The notes under the pieces are model-generated. The model saw only the letters and a list, made by a program, of their open reading frames with translations, ran no database searches and was not told the DNA's origin. This document shows positions 51,909 through 61,438 of a stretch of 64,000 nt of DNA, in pieces. The stretch is from Amycolatopsis sp. NBC_01480 (GTDB lineage Bacteria > Actinomycetota > Actinomycetes > Mycobacteriales > Pseudonocardiaceae): positions 7,874,001 through 7,938,000 of the forward strand of contig NZ_CP109442.1 in NCBI RefSeq assembly GCF_036227205.1, given 5' to 3'. A program made the translations under genes and the position numbers. Position 1 is the first letter of the stretch; each line of letters starts with the position of its first letter.

Positions 51909-54896
51909 ATGCGCAGCAGCACCCGCCGCTCGGCCGGGAGAGCGGCACTCGCCCTCGCGGCCGCCGGACTGACCGTCGTCGTCCCGCATCCCGCCGCGGC
52001 CGCGGTCACCGCCCCGGCGGCGATCCCGCTCGCCCACGCGGCGACCCCGCAGGGCGCCCTGCCGACGACCGGCTGCACCACCGCCGGCACCGCGGCGACC
52101 TGCGAGCTGTACGCCAAGCCCGGCACGCTCACGGTGTCCAGCATCGCCATCCCCATCTGGGGACTGTCCTCGACGGACACCGGCGTGCCCGGCACGCCGG
52201 GGCCGGTGCTCGTGGTCACCGAAGGCGCCACCGTGACGGTCAACGTCCACAACGGACTTCCCGGCGCGTTGAGCCTGGCGGTCCCCGGCCTGCTCGGCGG
52301 CGCGGACGACCGGGCCGGCGCCGCGCCCGGAGCCACCAAGTCGTACACGTTCACGGCGAACCGTGCCGGTACCTATCTGTACGAGGCCGGGCACACGCCC
52401 GACGGCGCCCGGCAGACCGCGATGGGCATCGCCGGCGCGATGATCGTGCGTCCCGCCACCGGTCCCGGAACCGCGTACGGAACAGCGTTCGACGACGAGA
52501 CCGCGCTCGTGCTGTCCGAAGTGGACCCGGCGCTCAACGCCGACCCCGCGGGCTACGACCTGCGGAAGTTCCAGCCGGTCTACCGCCTGATCAACGGCAA
52601 GGCCTACCCGGAGACCGACCCGATCGCGACCGCCGCTGGGCGCCGCGTCCTGCTCCGGTACGTCAACGCCGGCCTGTCCGCCCACGCGATGGGCACGCTC
52701 GGCACCGAACAGTCGGTGCTGGCCAAGGACGCCCGGCCGAGCGAGGCCCCGTACCTCAAGGTCTCCGACAGCATCGCGGCCGGGAGCACCGAAGACACCC
52801 TCGTCACCGTGCCCCCTCCCGAAGACGGCCCGAAGTTCGCGGTGTACGAGACGGCCGGGCGGCTCGACACCGCCGGCCACCGCGTCGGGACCACGACGAC
52901 CGTGGCCTTCGGCGGCATGATGACGTTCCTCGACACCGGTGCGGCGCCGTCCGGCACCGACACGGCCGGTCCGGTCACGCAGAAGCTCGCCGCGGCACCC
53001 TCGACGGCGACCGCGCTGCAGACGGTGACGCTCACCGCCGACTTCACCGACGTGCCCAACGGCGGCTCGAACGTCACGCGCGCCGAGTTCGTCGTCGACG
53101 ACCCGGCGATCGCCGTGGGCACCGGAACGCCCTTCACCGGCACGTTCGGCGGGCCCACGGTGACCGGTGCCCAGGCGACCCTGAACCTGGCCACCCTCAC
53201 CCCGGCACTCGCGGCGGGCAAGCACGTCGTCTACGTCCGCGCCCTCGACTCCCAGGGCAACTGGGGCGTGGTGAACTCCGTGGTCCTGACGGTCAGCAGC
53301 TCCGGGCCGGTCACCAGCGGCGGGTCCCTGACCCCGGCGACGGGGAACGGCTCGGCCGCGGTCGTCGTGTCCGCCACCGGTGACGACTCCCTGCTCGGCG
53401 GCACCGTCGACCAGGCCGAGTACTTCCTCGGCACGCAGGGGGCGAACGGCACCGGCAGCCCGCTGGCGCTGAACCCCGGCACCGTCGTCGCGGAGTCGGC
53501 GACCATCCCGGCACTCACGCTCGCGGCCCTGCCCGAGGGCCCGGTCACGGTGTACGCGCACAGCCACGACTCCTTCGGGCTGTGGGGACCCGCCCAGGCG
53601 CTGCCGTTCACGCTCGACCGGACGCCGCCCGCGATGACCAGCGGCATCGTCGAACCGAGCCCGAACAACGGCACCGCCGGGTCGCCGGTCGACCCGACGT
53701 CGATCAAGGTCACCGCCGCGTTCGCCGACCCGGTGACCAACGGTGTCAGCACCGCGATCACCGCCGCCGAGGGCTTCCTGGACAACCCGAACGGCGTCCC
53801 GGGCACCGGGCTCATGTTCGTCGCGTCGGACGGCTCTTTCAACGCGACGGCCGAAAGCGCGTACGGCCTCATCCCGCTCAGCCAGCTGACCGGGATGACC
53901 GAAGGCCCGCACCAGGTCTACGTCCACGCCAAGGACGCGGCCGGGAACTGGGGCCCGTACGCCCCGCTGACGCTGGTGGTCGACCGCAGTGGTCCGGTCC
54001 TCAGCGCCGCGAGCGCGACCCCGAACACGGTCAACCGGACCACCACCGGCGTCACCCTGGCCGCCACGGCGACCGACAACCAGACCGCGGTGACCGCCGC
54101 GGAGTGGTTCGACGGCGCCGACCCGGGCAAGGGCCTCGGGCACCCGATGACGGTCACGGCCACCGGACCGAAGACCGCGAACGCCGGGGTCGTGGCCGGA
54201 CCGGGCGGGTTCGCCGTCGGCACGCACGTCCTGTCGCTCCGCGCTCGTGACGCCGCCGGCAACTGGGGTGCCACCGTGACGGTCACCCTCACCGTCACGG
54301 CTCTGAGCAACATCGTGTTCTCCGACGGCTTCGAGTCCGGGAACACCGGTGCCTGGGCGACGGCGACCGGCCCGGTCGCCGTGCTCCCCGGCTCCGCGCT
54401 CAGCGGAACGCAGGGACTGCAGGCCACAGGCGGGGGAGCGGCGCCGGCGTACCTCACCGACCCCACCCCGCTCAACGAGTCCGCCTACCACCTGCAGTTC
54501 CAGTTCCGGCCCGACACCCTGGCCACCGGAACCGGCACGGTGAACCTGGCGGCCGGGCTGTCGGCGACCGGTCAGCAGCTGTTCGTCGTGCAGTACCGCA
54601 AGTCCACCGGCGCGGCCCAGGTGCGGCTCGGCGTGCGGCGCAGCACCGGCGTCGTGGCCTACACGCCGTACCTGACGCTGGGCACCGGGGTCCAGACGAT
54701 CCGGGTCGACTGGGCAGCGGGGACGTCGACAACGCACAAGCTGACCGTCGGCACCGCGAGCCAGCAGCTCACCGGCGTCAACACCGGCACCGTCCGGCTG
54801 GACGCGCTCTGGCTCGGCCTTTCCGGCGGCGGTGCCGCCACCACCGGGGCGGCGTCGTTCGACGCGGTCCTCTCCACCCGGTTCACGCTGCCCTGA
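51909..54896 (+). CDS. Secreted cupredoxin-like protein without copper ligands, with Ig-like repeats
   Basis: A 995-residue extracellular protein. Sec signal at about 1-32 (SAGRAALALAAAGLTVVVPH). Residues about 40-355 are homologous to the preceding oxidase-like protein (both have TYLYE and an MGxxGAxxVRP block) but have none of the His-x-His motifs. Four Ig-like repeats follow (about 365-800), each closing on a D-x-x-G-N/L-WG turn, e.g. VYVHAKDAAGNWGPY. The end (about 805-995) resembles a jelly-roll lectin-like domain (FSDGFESGNTGAWAT). Start ATG 51909 fits the signal; an ATG at 51879 overlaps the previous stop. A structural or substrate-binding role is likely. Confidence 0.78.
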   Translation: MRSSTRRSAGRAALALAAAGLTVVVPHPAAAAVTAPAAIPLAHAATPQGALPTTGCTTAGTAATCELYAKPGTLTVSSIAIPIWGLSSTDTGVPGTPGPVLVVTEGATVTVNVHNGLPGALSLAVPGLLGGADDRAGAAPGATKSYTFTANRAGTYLYEAGHTPDGARQTAMGIAGAMIVRPATGPGTAYGTAFDDETALVLSEVDPALNADPAGYDLRKFQPVYRLINGKAYPETDPIATAAGRRVLLRYVNAGLSAHAMGTLGTEQSVLAKDARPSEAPYLKVSDSIAAGSTEDTLVTVPPPEDGPKFAVYETAGRLDTAGHRVGTTTTVAFGGMMTFLDTGAAPSGTDTAGPVTQKLAAAPSTATALQTVTLTADFTDVPNGGSNVTRAEFVVDDPAIAVGTGTPFTGTFGGPTVTGAQATLNLATLTPALAAGKHVVYVRALDSQGNWGVVNSVVLTVSSSGPVTSGGSLTPATGNGSAAVVVSATGDDSLLGGTVDQAEYFLGTQGANGTGSPLALNPGTVVAESATIPALTLAALPEGPVTVYAHSHDSFGLWGPAQALPFTLDRTPPAMTSGIVEPSPNNGTAGSPVDPTSIKVTAAFADPVTNGVSTAITAAEGFLDNPNGVPGTGLMFVASDGSFNATAESAYGLIPLSQLTGMTEGPHQVYVHAKDAAGNWGPYAPLTLVVDRSGPVLSAASATPNTVNRTTTGVTLAATATDNQTAVTAAEWFDGADPGKGLGHPMTVTATGPKTANAGVVAGPGGFAVGTHVLSLRARDAAGNWGATVTVTLTVTALSNIVFSDGFESGNTGAWATATGPVAVLPGSALSGTQGLQATGGGAAPAYLTDPTPLNESAYHLQFQFRPDTLATGTGTVNLAAGLSATGQQLFVVQYRKSTGAAQVRLGVRRSTGVVAYTPYLTLGTGVQTIRVDWAAGTSTTHKLTVGTASQQLTGVNTGTVRLDALWLGLSGGGAATTGAASFDAVLSTRFTLP

Positions 54897-54921
54897 CCCG
54901 CCCGACGCGAGGAGAACGACG

Positions 54922-55395
54922 ATGTTGCAGAGGAAACTGGGCGAGTGGTGGCGGCGCGGCGCGGTCCGGATCGCGGTCCTGACGATACTGGTGCTGACCT
55001 TCGCGGCGGCGCTGACCTGGCGGGTCGAGTCGACCGCCGGTGCCGGCAAGCCGTATCAGGTGCCGCAGGACCGGCAGCTGGAAAGCAGCCTCGGGATCCG
55101 GATCGCGCAGGCGGCGGTGGTCGCCGACGGCGGCATCGTCGAGCTGCGCTACACGGTGCTCGACGGGCAGAAGGCGTCGAAGTTCCAAAACGACGTCCAC
55201 CACCCGCCGGTCCTGCACAGCGAGCGGCGCAAGGGCGACGTATACCGGGCCGCGCTGATGAAGCAGGGCCACGAGCTGCGGCCCGGCCAGACCTACTACA
55301 TCCTCTACCTCAACAACGGCAACGCGATCCGCAGCGGCGAGACCCTCGAGGTCGAAGCCGGCGGCGCCAAGCTGCAGCACGTCCCGGTGCGGTGA
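54922..55395 (+). CDS. Membrane-anchored hypothetical protein of the copper oxidase operon
   Basis: A 157-residue protein with one N-terminal membrane helix (about 17-36, VRIAVLTILVLTFAAALTW) after a basic start, so the rest is outside the cell. The exported part is mostly beta-like (VVADGGIVELRYTVLDG, QTYYILYLNNGN) and contains HHPPVLH. Good GAGGAG ribosome site. I do not recognise the family. The His cluster and the place between oxidases and copper importer make a copper-chaperone role conceivable. Confidence 0.75.
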   Translation: MLQRKLGEWWRRGAVRIAVLTILVLTFAAALTWRVESTAGAGKPYQVPQDRQLESSLGIRIAQAAVVADGGIVELRYTVLDGQKASKFQNDVHHPPVLHSERRKGDVYRAALMKQGHELRPGQTYYILYLNNGNAIRSGETLEVEAGGAKLQHVPVR

Positions 55396-55399
55396 CCCG

Positions 55400-57220
55400 G
55401 TGGCCGGACGGATGCGGGTGCGGGCGGCGGTGCTCGCCGGGTCGGTGGTCGCGGCGGCGGGGTTCGCCCTCCTGTCGGCGGCGCCGGCCTGGGCGCACGC
55501 CGAGCCGATCGGCACGGTGCCCGCCGACGGGTCCACTGTGGACAGTTCGCCGCCGTCGATCGAGATCCGGTTGAGCGAGCCGGTGGAGACCGCCGCGACG
55601 AAGGTCTCCCTCGTGGACGGCGGCGGGCGCACCCTGCCCACTTCGCCCGCGGAGCTGCTGCGGACCGCCGGGGCCGGACCGGAGGAACCGGTCACCCTGC
55701 GGATCCCGCTGCCGGTGCTGGCCCCGGACGCCTACCGGCTGTCCTGGACGACGGTGTCGAGCGACGACCTCCACACGACCGCCGGCACCCTGGTCTTCGG
55801 CGTGCGGCGCGCCGTGGCGCCCGCCGCGGCGGGCGCGCCCGCCGATCCGCTCCCGGCCCTGGGCGAGGTGCTCGCCCAGGCGGCGATCTACGTCGGGTTC
55901 GGCGGCTGGATCGGGTCGATGGTGCTGCTGTTCCTGCGTAAGCCCCAGGACGGACCCAGCCGTCCGGTGCGCGCGCGGTTGCTGCGCACCGGGGCGGTCG
56001 CGGCCGTCGTGGGGTTCGTCGGCGGCGTCGCCCTGATGCTGGTGCGGGCGGCCGTGTTCGGGCCCGACCTCGCCCGGGTGGCGTGGCAGCTGGTCAGCGG
56101 CACGACGGCCGGGCCACCGTGGGTGGTCCGCGAGGTCGTCGCGCTGGGCATGGCGGCCGTCTCGGTCAGCGCGCTGCGGCGGGGGTCGTTGCCGAGGCGG
56201 CCCGCGGCCGTCGCGGTGCTGGTGCTCGCCGCGGCCGCGGCGAGCACCACGGCATTGCTCGGGCACCTCGGCCGGTCCGGGCCGCTGCTGCTGCTCGCCG
56301 ACGTCCTGCACATCCTCGCGACCATGACCTGGGCCGGAACGGTGGTCGTCGCGGGCGTCGTCCTGGTCGGTCTGCGGGGGCAGCGCGAGCAGGCCCGGGC
56401 GATCCTCCGCCGGTTCGGCCTGGTCGCGACCGGCGCGCTGATCCTGCTGGTGGCGACCGGACTGCTGCTGGCCGGGGACCGGGTGGCTTCCCTGGACGCC
56501 CTCCTCCTGTCGACCTACGGCCGGATCCTCCTGCTCAAGGCCGGGCTCGTCGCCGTCGCCGCACTGGCCGGTCTCGTGACGACCCGCAGCCTGCACGGGC
56601 GCAGGCAGGATCCGGGCCGGACCCGGCCCGCCGTCCGGGCCGAGACGGCGGTGCTGGCCGGAGTCCTCGTCGTCACCGCGGGACTGGTGTCGACCCACCA
56701 GGCGAGCGGGGTGCAGTGGCGGCCGCCGGACCCCGTGGCCTCGCAGAACTCGCTGACCGCGGACGACCTCGTCGGCACCGTCGAGGTCCGGCCCAACCTG
56801 CCGGGCCGCAACTTCGTCACGGTGAGCCTGTTCGACACCCGGCGCCCCGCACCCGCGCCGGTCCAAGCCGTCACCGTGGTCCTGCACGGACCCGGCGGCG
56901 CCACGGTGACCCGCACGGCGATCCCGGCCGGCCCCGGCTCCTACCTGCTGGCCACCGACGACCTGGCGGACAGCGGGCCCTGGTCGATCACCGTCACGGC
57001 ACACCGTCCCGGCTTGGCCCCGGCGACCGCGACCCTGCCGTGGACGGTGCCACCGGCGGCGGTGTTCACCCGGCCGACGGTGTTCTCCGGTGCGCCGTTG
57101 ACCGGCTACACCGCGTGGGCAGCCGTCGTCGTGCTGCTCCTGGGCGCCGCCGCCCTGCGGCTGCTGACCCGGCGTACGGCGCGCCGGGTCCGCGAGGCCG
57201 AACGGGCGCCGGTGCCATGA
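55400..57220 (+). CDS. copCD: CopC-CopD fusion, copper import protein
   Basis: A 606-residue membrane protein. After a signal ending AWA, mature CopC begins HAEPIGTVPADGS, so His33 would be the N-terminal copper ligand. The matching Asp/His is in VSSDDLHTTAGTLVFGV (about 116-132). About eight membrane helices of CopD follow (about 150-445), with a periplasmic-type beta domain (about 460-560) and a final helix. Such fusions move copper into the cell or to secreted cuproenzymes. Located last but one in the oxidase operon, it probably ensures copper supply for the oxidases. Confidence 0.9.
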   Translation: MAGRMRVRAAVLAGSVVAAAGFALLSAAPAWAHAEPIGTVPADGSTVDSSPPSIEIRLSEPVETAATKVSLVDGGGRTLPTSPAELLRTAGAGPEEPVTLRIPLPVLAPDAYRLSWTTVSSDDLHTTAGTLVFGVRRAVAPAAAGAPADPLPALGEVLAQAAIYVGFGGWIGSMVLLFLRKPQDGPSRPVRARLLRTGAVAAVVGFVGGVALMLVRAAVFGPDLARVAWQLVSGTTAGPPWVVREVVALGMAAVSVSALRRGSLPRRPAAVAVLVLAAAAASTTALLGHLGRSGPLLLLADVLHILATMTWAGTVVVAGVVLVGLRGQREQARAILRRFGLVATGALILLVATGLLLAGDRVASLDALLLSTYGRILLLKAGLVAVAALAGLVTTRSLHGRRQDPGRTRPAVRAETAVLAGVLVVTAGLVSTHQASGVQWRPPDPVASQNSLTADDLVGTVEVRPNLPGRNFVTVSLFDTRRPAPAPVQAVTVVLHGPGGATVTRTAIPAGPGSYLLATDDLADSGPWSITVTAHRPGLAPATATLPWTVPPAAVFTRPTVFSGAPLTGYTAWAAVVVLLLGAAALRLLTRRTARRVREAERAPVP

Positions 57221-57582
57221 CGGCGGCGCGTGCCGGGTTCTCGATTTCGGTGACGGAGGACGACCATCAGGTCGCCGTCCGCCTCGCCGCTCCCCTCGAC
57301 GAAAACGGCAGCAGCCCGGTCGCCCTCTGCCTGACGCCGTTCGTCCTCCTGACGCCCGGCCGCCCGGTCGTACTCGGCCTGACCGAGCTCACCACGCTCC
57401 ACGACGCCGGCGTGGAGACCCTCGCCGAATGGGCGGAACTCGCCGCACACCGCCAGTGCGACCTTCAGTTCGTCACCGTTGACGAGGACGACCTCCGGCC
57501 GCTGCCCCTCGCCGGCAGCACTTCTCGCCGGCCTCGAATCGCCGGCGCCCGATCGGGAAGTGGTGAGTCCGGCCGGCGGTGA
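57217..57582 (+). CDS. Small STAS-like protein
   Basis: A 121-residue protein whose start overlaps the CopCD stop in ATGA. VVLGLTELTTLHDAGVETLA (about 49-68) resembles the central strand and helix of STAS anti-sigma factor antagonists, but the usual phospho-acceptor Ser is a His (TLHDAG). The last 25 residues are Arg/Ser-rich and probably disordered. The assignment is tentative. Confidence 0.5.
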   Translation: MTAARAGFSISVTEDDHQVAVRLAAPLDENGSSPVALCLTPFVLLTPGRPVVLGLTELTTLHDAGVETLAEWAELAAHRQCDLQFVTVDEDDLRPLPLAGSTSRRPRIAGARSGSGESGRR

Positions 57583-58784
57583 GGGACGGCCGGCCCGCCA
57601 TGAGCCGTGGGGGCGAACAGGCCCAGCCGCCGGCGCACCGGCCGCCGGCCGGTGTCCGGTTGACTTCCTCGATCACAGCGCCTCCTTTCCCTACGTTCGC
57701 GTACCCGTTTCGCCGGTGGCCAAACCGCAGCCGCTCAAGGCCGGCTCAGCAGCCGGGCAGAAGGCTTCTCTGCCCGAGCGTCGGCGAGGCCACGCGCCCG
57801 TTTCAGCGCCGCGGTTATGGTGCGCCCGCCGCGGTAGGCAGCAGGCACCCGAGGATCCACATAGGACGACCGGCGCACGGCGGGGTATTGCCGAGCGCCT
57901 CCGAAACCACCCGCATCACTGGGGATTCAGTGCATTTGCCAGCTCTCTCGGAAGCCGACGGCTCTGCCGCGGTGAACGCGGCCGCCGCCGGCACCGTGGC
58001 GGTCCGGGTGCTGCGCGACTCCGGGCACGGCCGCGGCAAGACGGTCCTGATTAGCCCTGCGCGATAACGGGCAAACCGCTGTGGGGCCGCGGGTCCGCAT
58101 GCAGGCGCGCGGCTCAAAGTCCCGCCGGGTCCAACCGCGCGGCCCGGCGGGGCGCCGTCCTGGTTCGTCGTGAGCAAGCCTGGTCGGTTGGCTCACCGGG
58201 CGAGCTGGCAGCGCTCAGCAAGTCTGCTGCCCAGGCACGTGCCGCGTACACCGCCGCTCCGCGGTGACCCGGAGCCGGAGCGATGACGCATCTCTCCGGC
58301 GTCGAGTTCGACTGTCCACAACAGACAGCGCACGATCGCCGCCGACCCGCTGCCCCGAGCTGCCAGTTCCGGCTGACAGCTCGGGGCCGTCGTCATCGCC
58401 GCCCTGCTCCGCCAACGCTGCCCGCACTCGCGGGTCGAGATCGTCGATGTCCACCGGAGCGCACCCATCCGTCGCCACGGCGGTGATGCGACCTCGCCGG
58501 GCTGCGGCCCCGCTCGTTCGGAGACCAGGACGGCGCAGCGTTGCACGAGGTCGCGCAACACCGACGAGCGCGTGGCCGCGGTGCCCGAGGCCAGTTCGCT
58601 GAGCACCAGCGCGACCTGCTCGAAGTCGCCCTCGCGGGTGCGGCCACCAGTTGGTCCGCGCCGGCGTTCGCCTGGGTCATCGGTTCGCCGGCTCGGCCAC
58701 CTGGTCCCACAGCGAGCCCGGTCTTCCTCGGGGGTCCGTGTAGCGGTCCTTCGCGCGGGTAACCCCTGCGGCAAAGGAGGCTTC
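57583..58784. other. 1.2-kb stretch with only decayed coding sequence
   Basis: Apart from the frameshifted minus-strand fragment at 58215-58680 I find no supported gene. A plus-strand reading at about 57940-58067 (AAAAGTVAVRVLRDSGHGRG) looks protein-like but has no family. The ribosome site AAAGGAGG for the oxidase at 58785 is at the right edge. Confidence 0.45.
58215..58680 (-). pseudogene. Frameshifted small gene, family not recognised
   Basis: MTQANAGADQLVA begins at 58680, then the protein-like reading moves to a second frame, EGDFEQVALVLSELASGTAA and VLRDLVQRCAVLVSERAG. It then moves to a third, TDGCAPVDIDDLDPRVRAAL. All three share direction and order. Two shifts make it non-functional. 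It could derive from a stress or sensor regulator, but I cannot tell. Confidence 0.35.
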
Positions 58785-60581
58785 ATGACTGAGACAGTCG
58801 GCGACTACCTGCTCCGGCGTTTGCGGGAGTGGGGCGTGGCTCAGGTGTTCGGCTATCCCGGGGACGGGATCAACGGCATCGTCGCGTCGTTCGGGAGGGC
58901 GGGCAACGATCCGCGGTTCGTGCAGGCCCGGCACGAGGAGATGGCCGCGTTCGAGGCGGTCGGGTACGCGAAGTTCAGCGGTGCGGTCGGGGTGTGCCTG
59001 GCCACGTCGGGACCGGGCGCGATCCATCTGCTGAACGGGCTTTACGACGCGAAGCTCGACCACGTGCCGGTGGTGGCGATCGTCGGGCAGACCGCGCGCA
59101 GCGCGATGGGCGGCAGCTACCAGCAGGAAGTGGATCTGCAGGCGCTGTACAAGGATGTCGCCGGGGAGTACCTGGTCGAGGTCAACGTGCCCGAGCAGCT
59201 GCCGAACGCACTCGACCGGGCTTTCCGCAGCGCGCAGGCGACACGAGGGCCCGTGGCGCTGATCATTCCGGCGGACTTGCAGGAGCAGGAGTATTCGCCG
59301 CCGCAGCACGCGTTCAAGCAGGTGCCCTCCAGCAAGCCGGGGACGGCGTGGCCGCGACCGGTCGCGGCCGAGGCGGATCTCGACGCGGCGGCGGATGTGC
59401 TCAACGCGGGGGCGAAGGTGGCGATCCTGGTCGGGCAGGGCGCCCGGGCCGCGGCGGCCGAGGTCCGCGAAGTCGCGGACGTCACCGGCGCGGGCGTGGC
59501 GAAGGCGTTGCTGGGCAAGGACGTGCTCGGCGACGACCTGCCGTATGTGACCGGTGCGATCGGCCTGCTGGGCACCCGTCCGAGCTATGAGCTGATGCGC
59601 GATTGCGACACGCTGCTGATCGTCGGTTCCAATTTCCCGTACAGCCAGTTCCTGCCCGATTTCGGCCAGGCCCGCGCGGTGCAGATCGACCTGGACGGCC
59701 GGTTCATCGGCCTGCGTTACCCGACCGAGGTCAACCTGGTCGGCGACAGCGCGGCGACGTTGCGGGCCTTGTTGCCGAAACTGCGGCGCAAGGAAGACCG
59801 TTCGTGGCGCGACACCATCGAGAAGAACGTCGCCTCGTGGTGGGACACGGTCGAGCGGGAAGCCGCGGTGGCCGCCGATCCGGTCAACCCGATGGCGGTC
59901 GTGTCCGAGCTGTCCCGCCGGATCCCGGAAAACGCGCTCGTGACGGCGGATTCCGGCTCTTCGACCAACTGGTATGCCAGGAATCTGCGGGTCCGCGGCG
60001 AGATCCGGAGCACGCTGTCCGGGACCTTGGCGACCATGGGTCCCGCGGTGCCCTACGCGATCGGGGCGAAGTTCGCGTACCCGGATCGGCCGGTGATCGC
60101 GCTGGTCGGCGACGGCGCGATGCAGATGAACGGCCTGGCCGAGCTGATCACCATCGCCCGCTACCGGGACCAGTGGAGCGACCCGCGGTGCGTGATCTGC
60201 GTCTTCCACAACAACGACCTCAACCAGGTCACCTGGGAGCTGCGGGCGATGGGCGGGGCGCCCAAGTTCGAGGAATCGCAGCGCCTGCCCGAGGTGGACT
60301 ACGCCGGTTTCGCCCGTTCTCTCGGGTTGACCGCGGTCACGGTGGAGCGGCCGGAGCAGTTGGGCGCGGCGTGGGACGAGGTGCTTGCCGCGGATGGCCC
60401 CGCGCTGCTGGACGTGCGCTGTGATCCGGAGGTGCCGCCGATCCCGCCGCACGCGACGTTCGAGCAGATGAAGTCGGCCGCCCAGGCCGTGCTGAAGGGC
60501 GATCCCCACGCCATGCACCTGATCGTGCAAGGAGTGAAGACCAAGCTCCAGGAGTTCGTGCCGGGACGGCCGGACAAGTGA
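58785..60581 (+). CDS. poxB: ThDP-dependent pyruvate:quinone oxidoreductase-like enzyme
   Basis: A 598-residue enzyme of the pyruvate oxidase/acetolactate synthase superfamily. The N-terminal Pyr domain has the catalytic Glu in QARHEEMAAFEA (about 50). The central FAD-binding-type domain spans about 190-345. The C-terminal ThDP domain contains the GDG...N motif (VGDGAMQMNGLAEL, and FHNNDLNQVTWE). It decarboxylates pyruvate to acetate and CO2 with electrons to the membrane quinone pool. ATG 58785 has an ideal AAAGGAGG site. Monocistronic as far as visible. Confidence 0.92.
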   Translation: MTETVGDYLLRRLREWGVAQVFGYPGDGINGIVASFGRAGNDPRFVQARHEEMAAFEAVGYAKFSGAVGVCLATSGPGAIHLLNGLYDAKLDHVPVVAIVGQTARSAMGGSYQQEVDLQALYKDVAGEYLVEVNVPEQLPNALDRAFRSAQATRGPVALIIPADLQEQEYSPPQHAFKQVPSSKPGTAWPRPVAAEADLDAAADVLNAGAKVAILVGQGARAAAAEVREVADVTGAGVAKALLGKDVLGDDLPYVTGAIGLLGTRPSYELMRDCDTLLIVGSNFPYSQFLPDFGQARAVQIDLDGRFIGLRYPTEVNLVGDSAATLRALLPKLRRKEDRSWRDTIEKNVASWWDTVEREAAVAADPVNPMAVVSELSRRIPENALVTADSGSSTNWYARNLRVRGEIRSTLSGTLATMGPAVPYAIGAKFAYPDRPVIALVGDGAMQMNGLAELITIARYRDQWSDPRCVICVFHNNDLNQVTWELRAMGGAPKFEESQRLPEVDYAGFARSLGLTAVTVERPEQLGAAWDEVLAADGPALLDVRCDPEVPPIPPHATFEQMKSAAQAVLKGDPHAMHLIVQGVKTKLQEFVPGRPDK

Positions 60582-60943
60582 CCCTGCGGCCTCCGGCAGC
60601 CGACCGGGCGACGGCCGCCGCCTACCGCGTGCCCGCTCCCTCCGCGGAAGCCGACGGCACGCCGGAGTTTCGGCGAGAACCAGGTCTCCGTCCCGGATCG
60701 GGCCACTGGCCGTCATACCCGGCCCCCAGGAGACCGCGCCGGTCGGCCGGATCGCCGCGATCGACGTCCTTGTGGTAGCCACGGGCGACCGTGGCTCGCG
60801 ACGGTTGCCCGTCCGGAGCGCCCGCGCTACGGTCATTTGGTCACGGTTCAGCCAACAGCCGTCCCTCGAAAGGCCGAGGCGCAGGTCGCCCGGTTTCGGA
60901 GGTGGCCGCCACTGCGGATGCCTCCCGTGCGTTTCCAGGAGGC
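60582..60943. other. 362-bp intergenic stretch
   Basis: I see no gene or clear regulatory element, except the CAGGAGG ribosome site at the right end for the STAS gene. Confidence 0.4.
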
Positions 60944-61409
60944 ATGCTCGTGATCGAAAACCAGTCCATGTCGGTCGAACTCGCCGCGGCCGCGGACATG
61001 GTGGTGGTCTGCGCGGACGGGATCACCACCGTGACCGTGGCCGGCGAGATCGACCTCAGCTTCACCGACCGGCTGTCCGAACAGCTCGCCGCCGAGCTGG
61101 ACTTCGCGCCCCGGGCACTGATCATCGACTTGACCCCGGTCAGCTTCTGCTCGTGCCGGGGGGCTGGCCGTACTGATGGCCGCCGCTTCCCGCGCGCGGG
61201 AAGCGGGTGTCCCGTGCGTGATCGCCGCCGGGCAGCGCGCGGTCGTACGGCCGATCCGCCTGCTGGGCCTCGACCGGGTGCTGCGCCTGTGCCCGGCAGT
61301 CGCCGACGCGCGCGAAGCGGTAGGCGAAGGGCCCGCGGTGCCTGACCCGAGGACCTACACCGACACGAGACCGGGCGGAAATGAGCACGCTGGGCCGGGT
61401 GAAGCCTGA
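60944..61409 (+). pseudogene. STAS-domain anti-sigma factor antagonist with one frameshift
   Basis: MLVIENQSMSVELAAAADMV and TVAGEIDLSFTDRLSEQL run in one frame up to LIIDLTPVSFCSCRG. At a run of six G (about 61158-61163) the frame must change for the STAS fold to continue (LAVLMAAASRAREAG, then RPIRLLGLDRVLRLCPAVAD), ending at 61409. Removing one G restores one protein of about 155 residues. This is either a true frameshift mutation or a base-call error. An excellent ribosome site precedes the ATG. Confidence 0.7.
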
Positions 61410-61438
61410 ACGGGACCACGACCCGCACCGCCGGGAAG

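Noticed and set aside
51813..55049. A minus-strand frame of over 1,000 codons opposite the third cupredoxin gene
   Set aside because: Composition typical of antisense frames; the plus strand carries clear domains and repeats.
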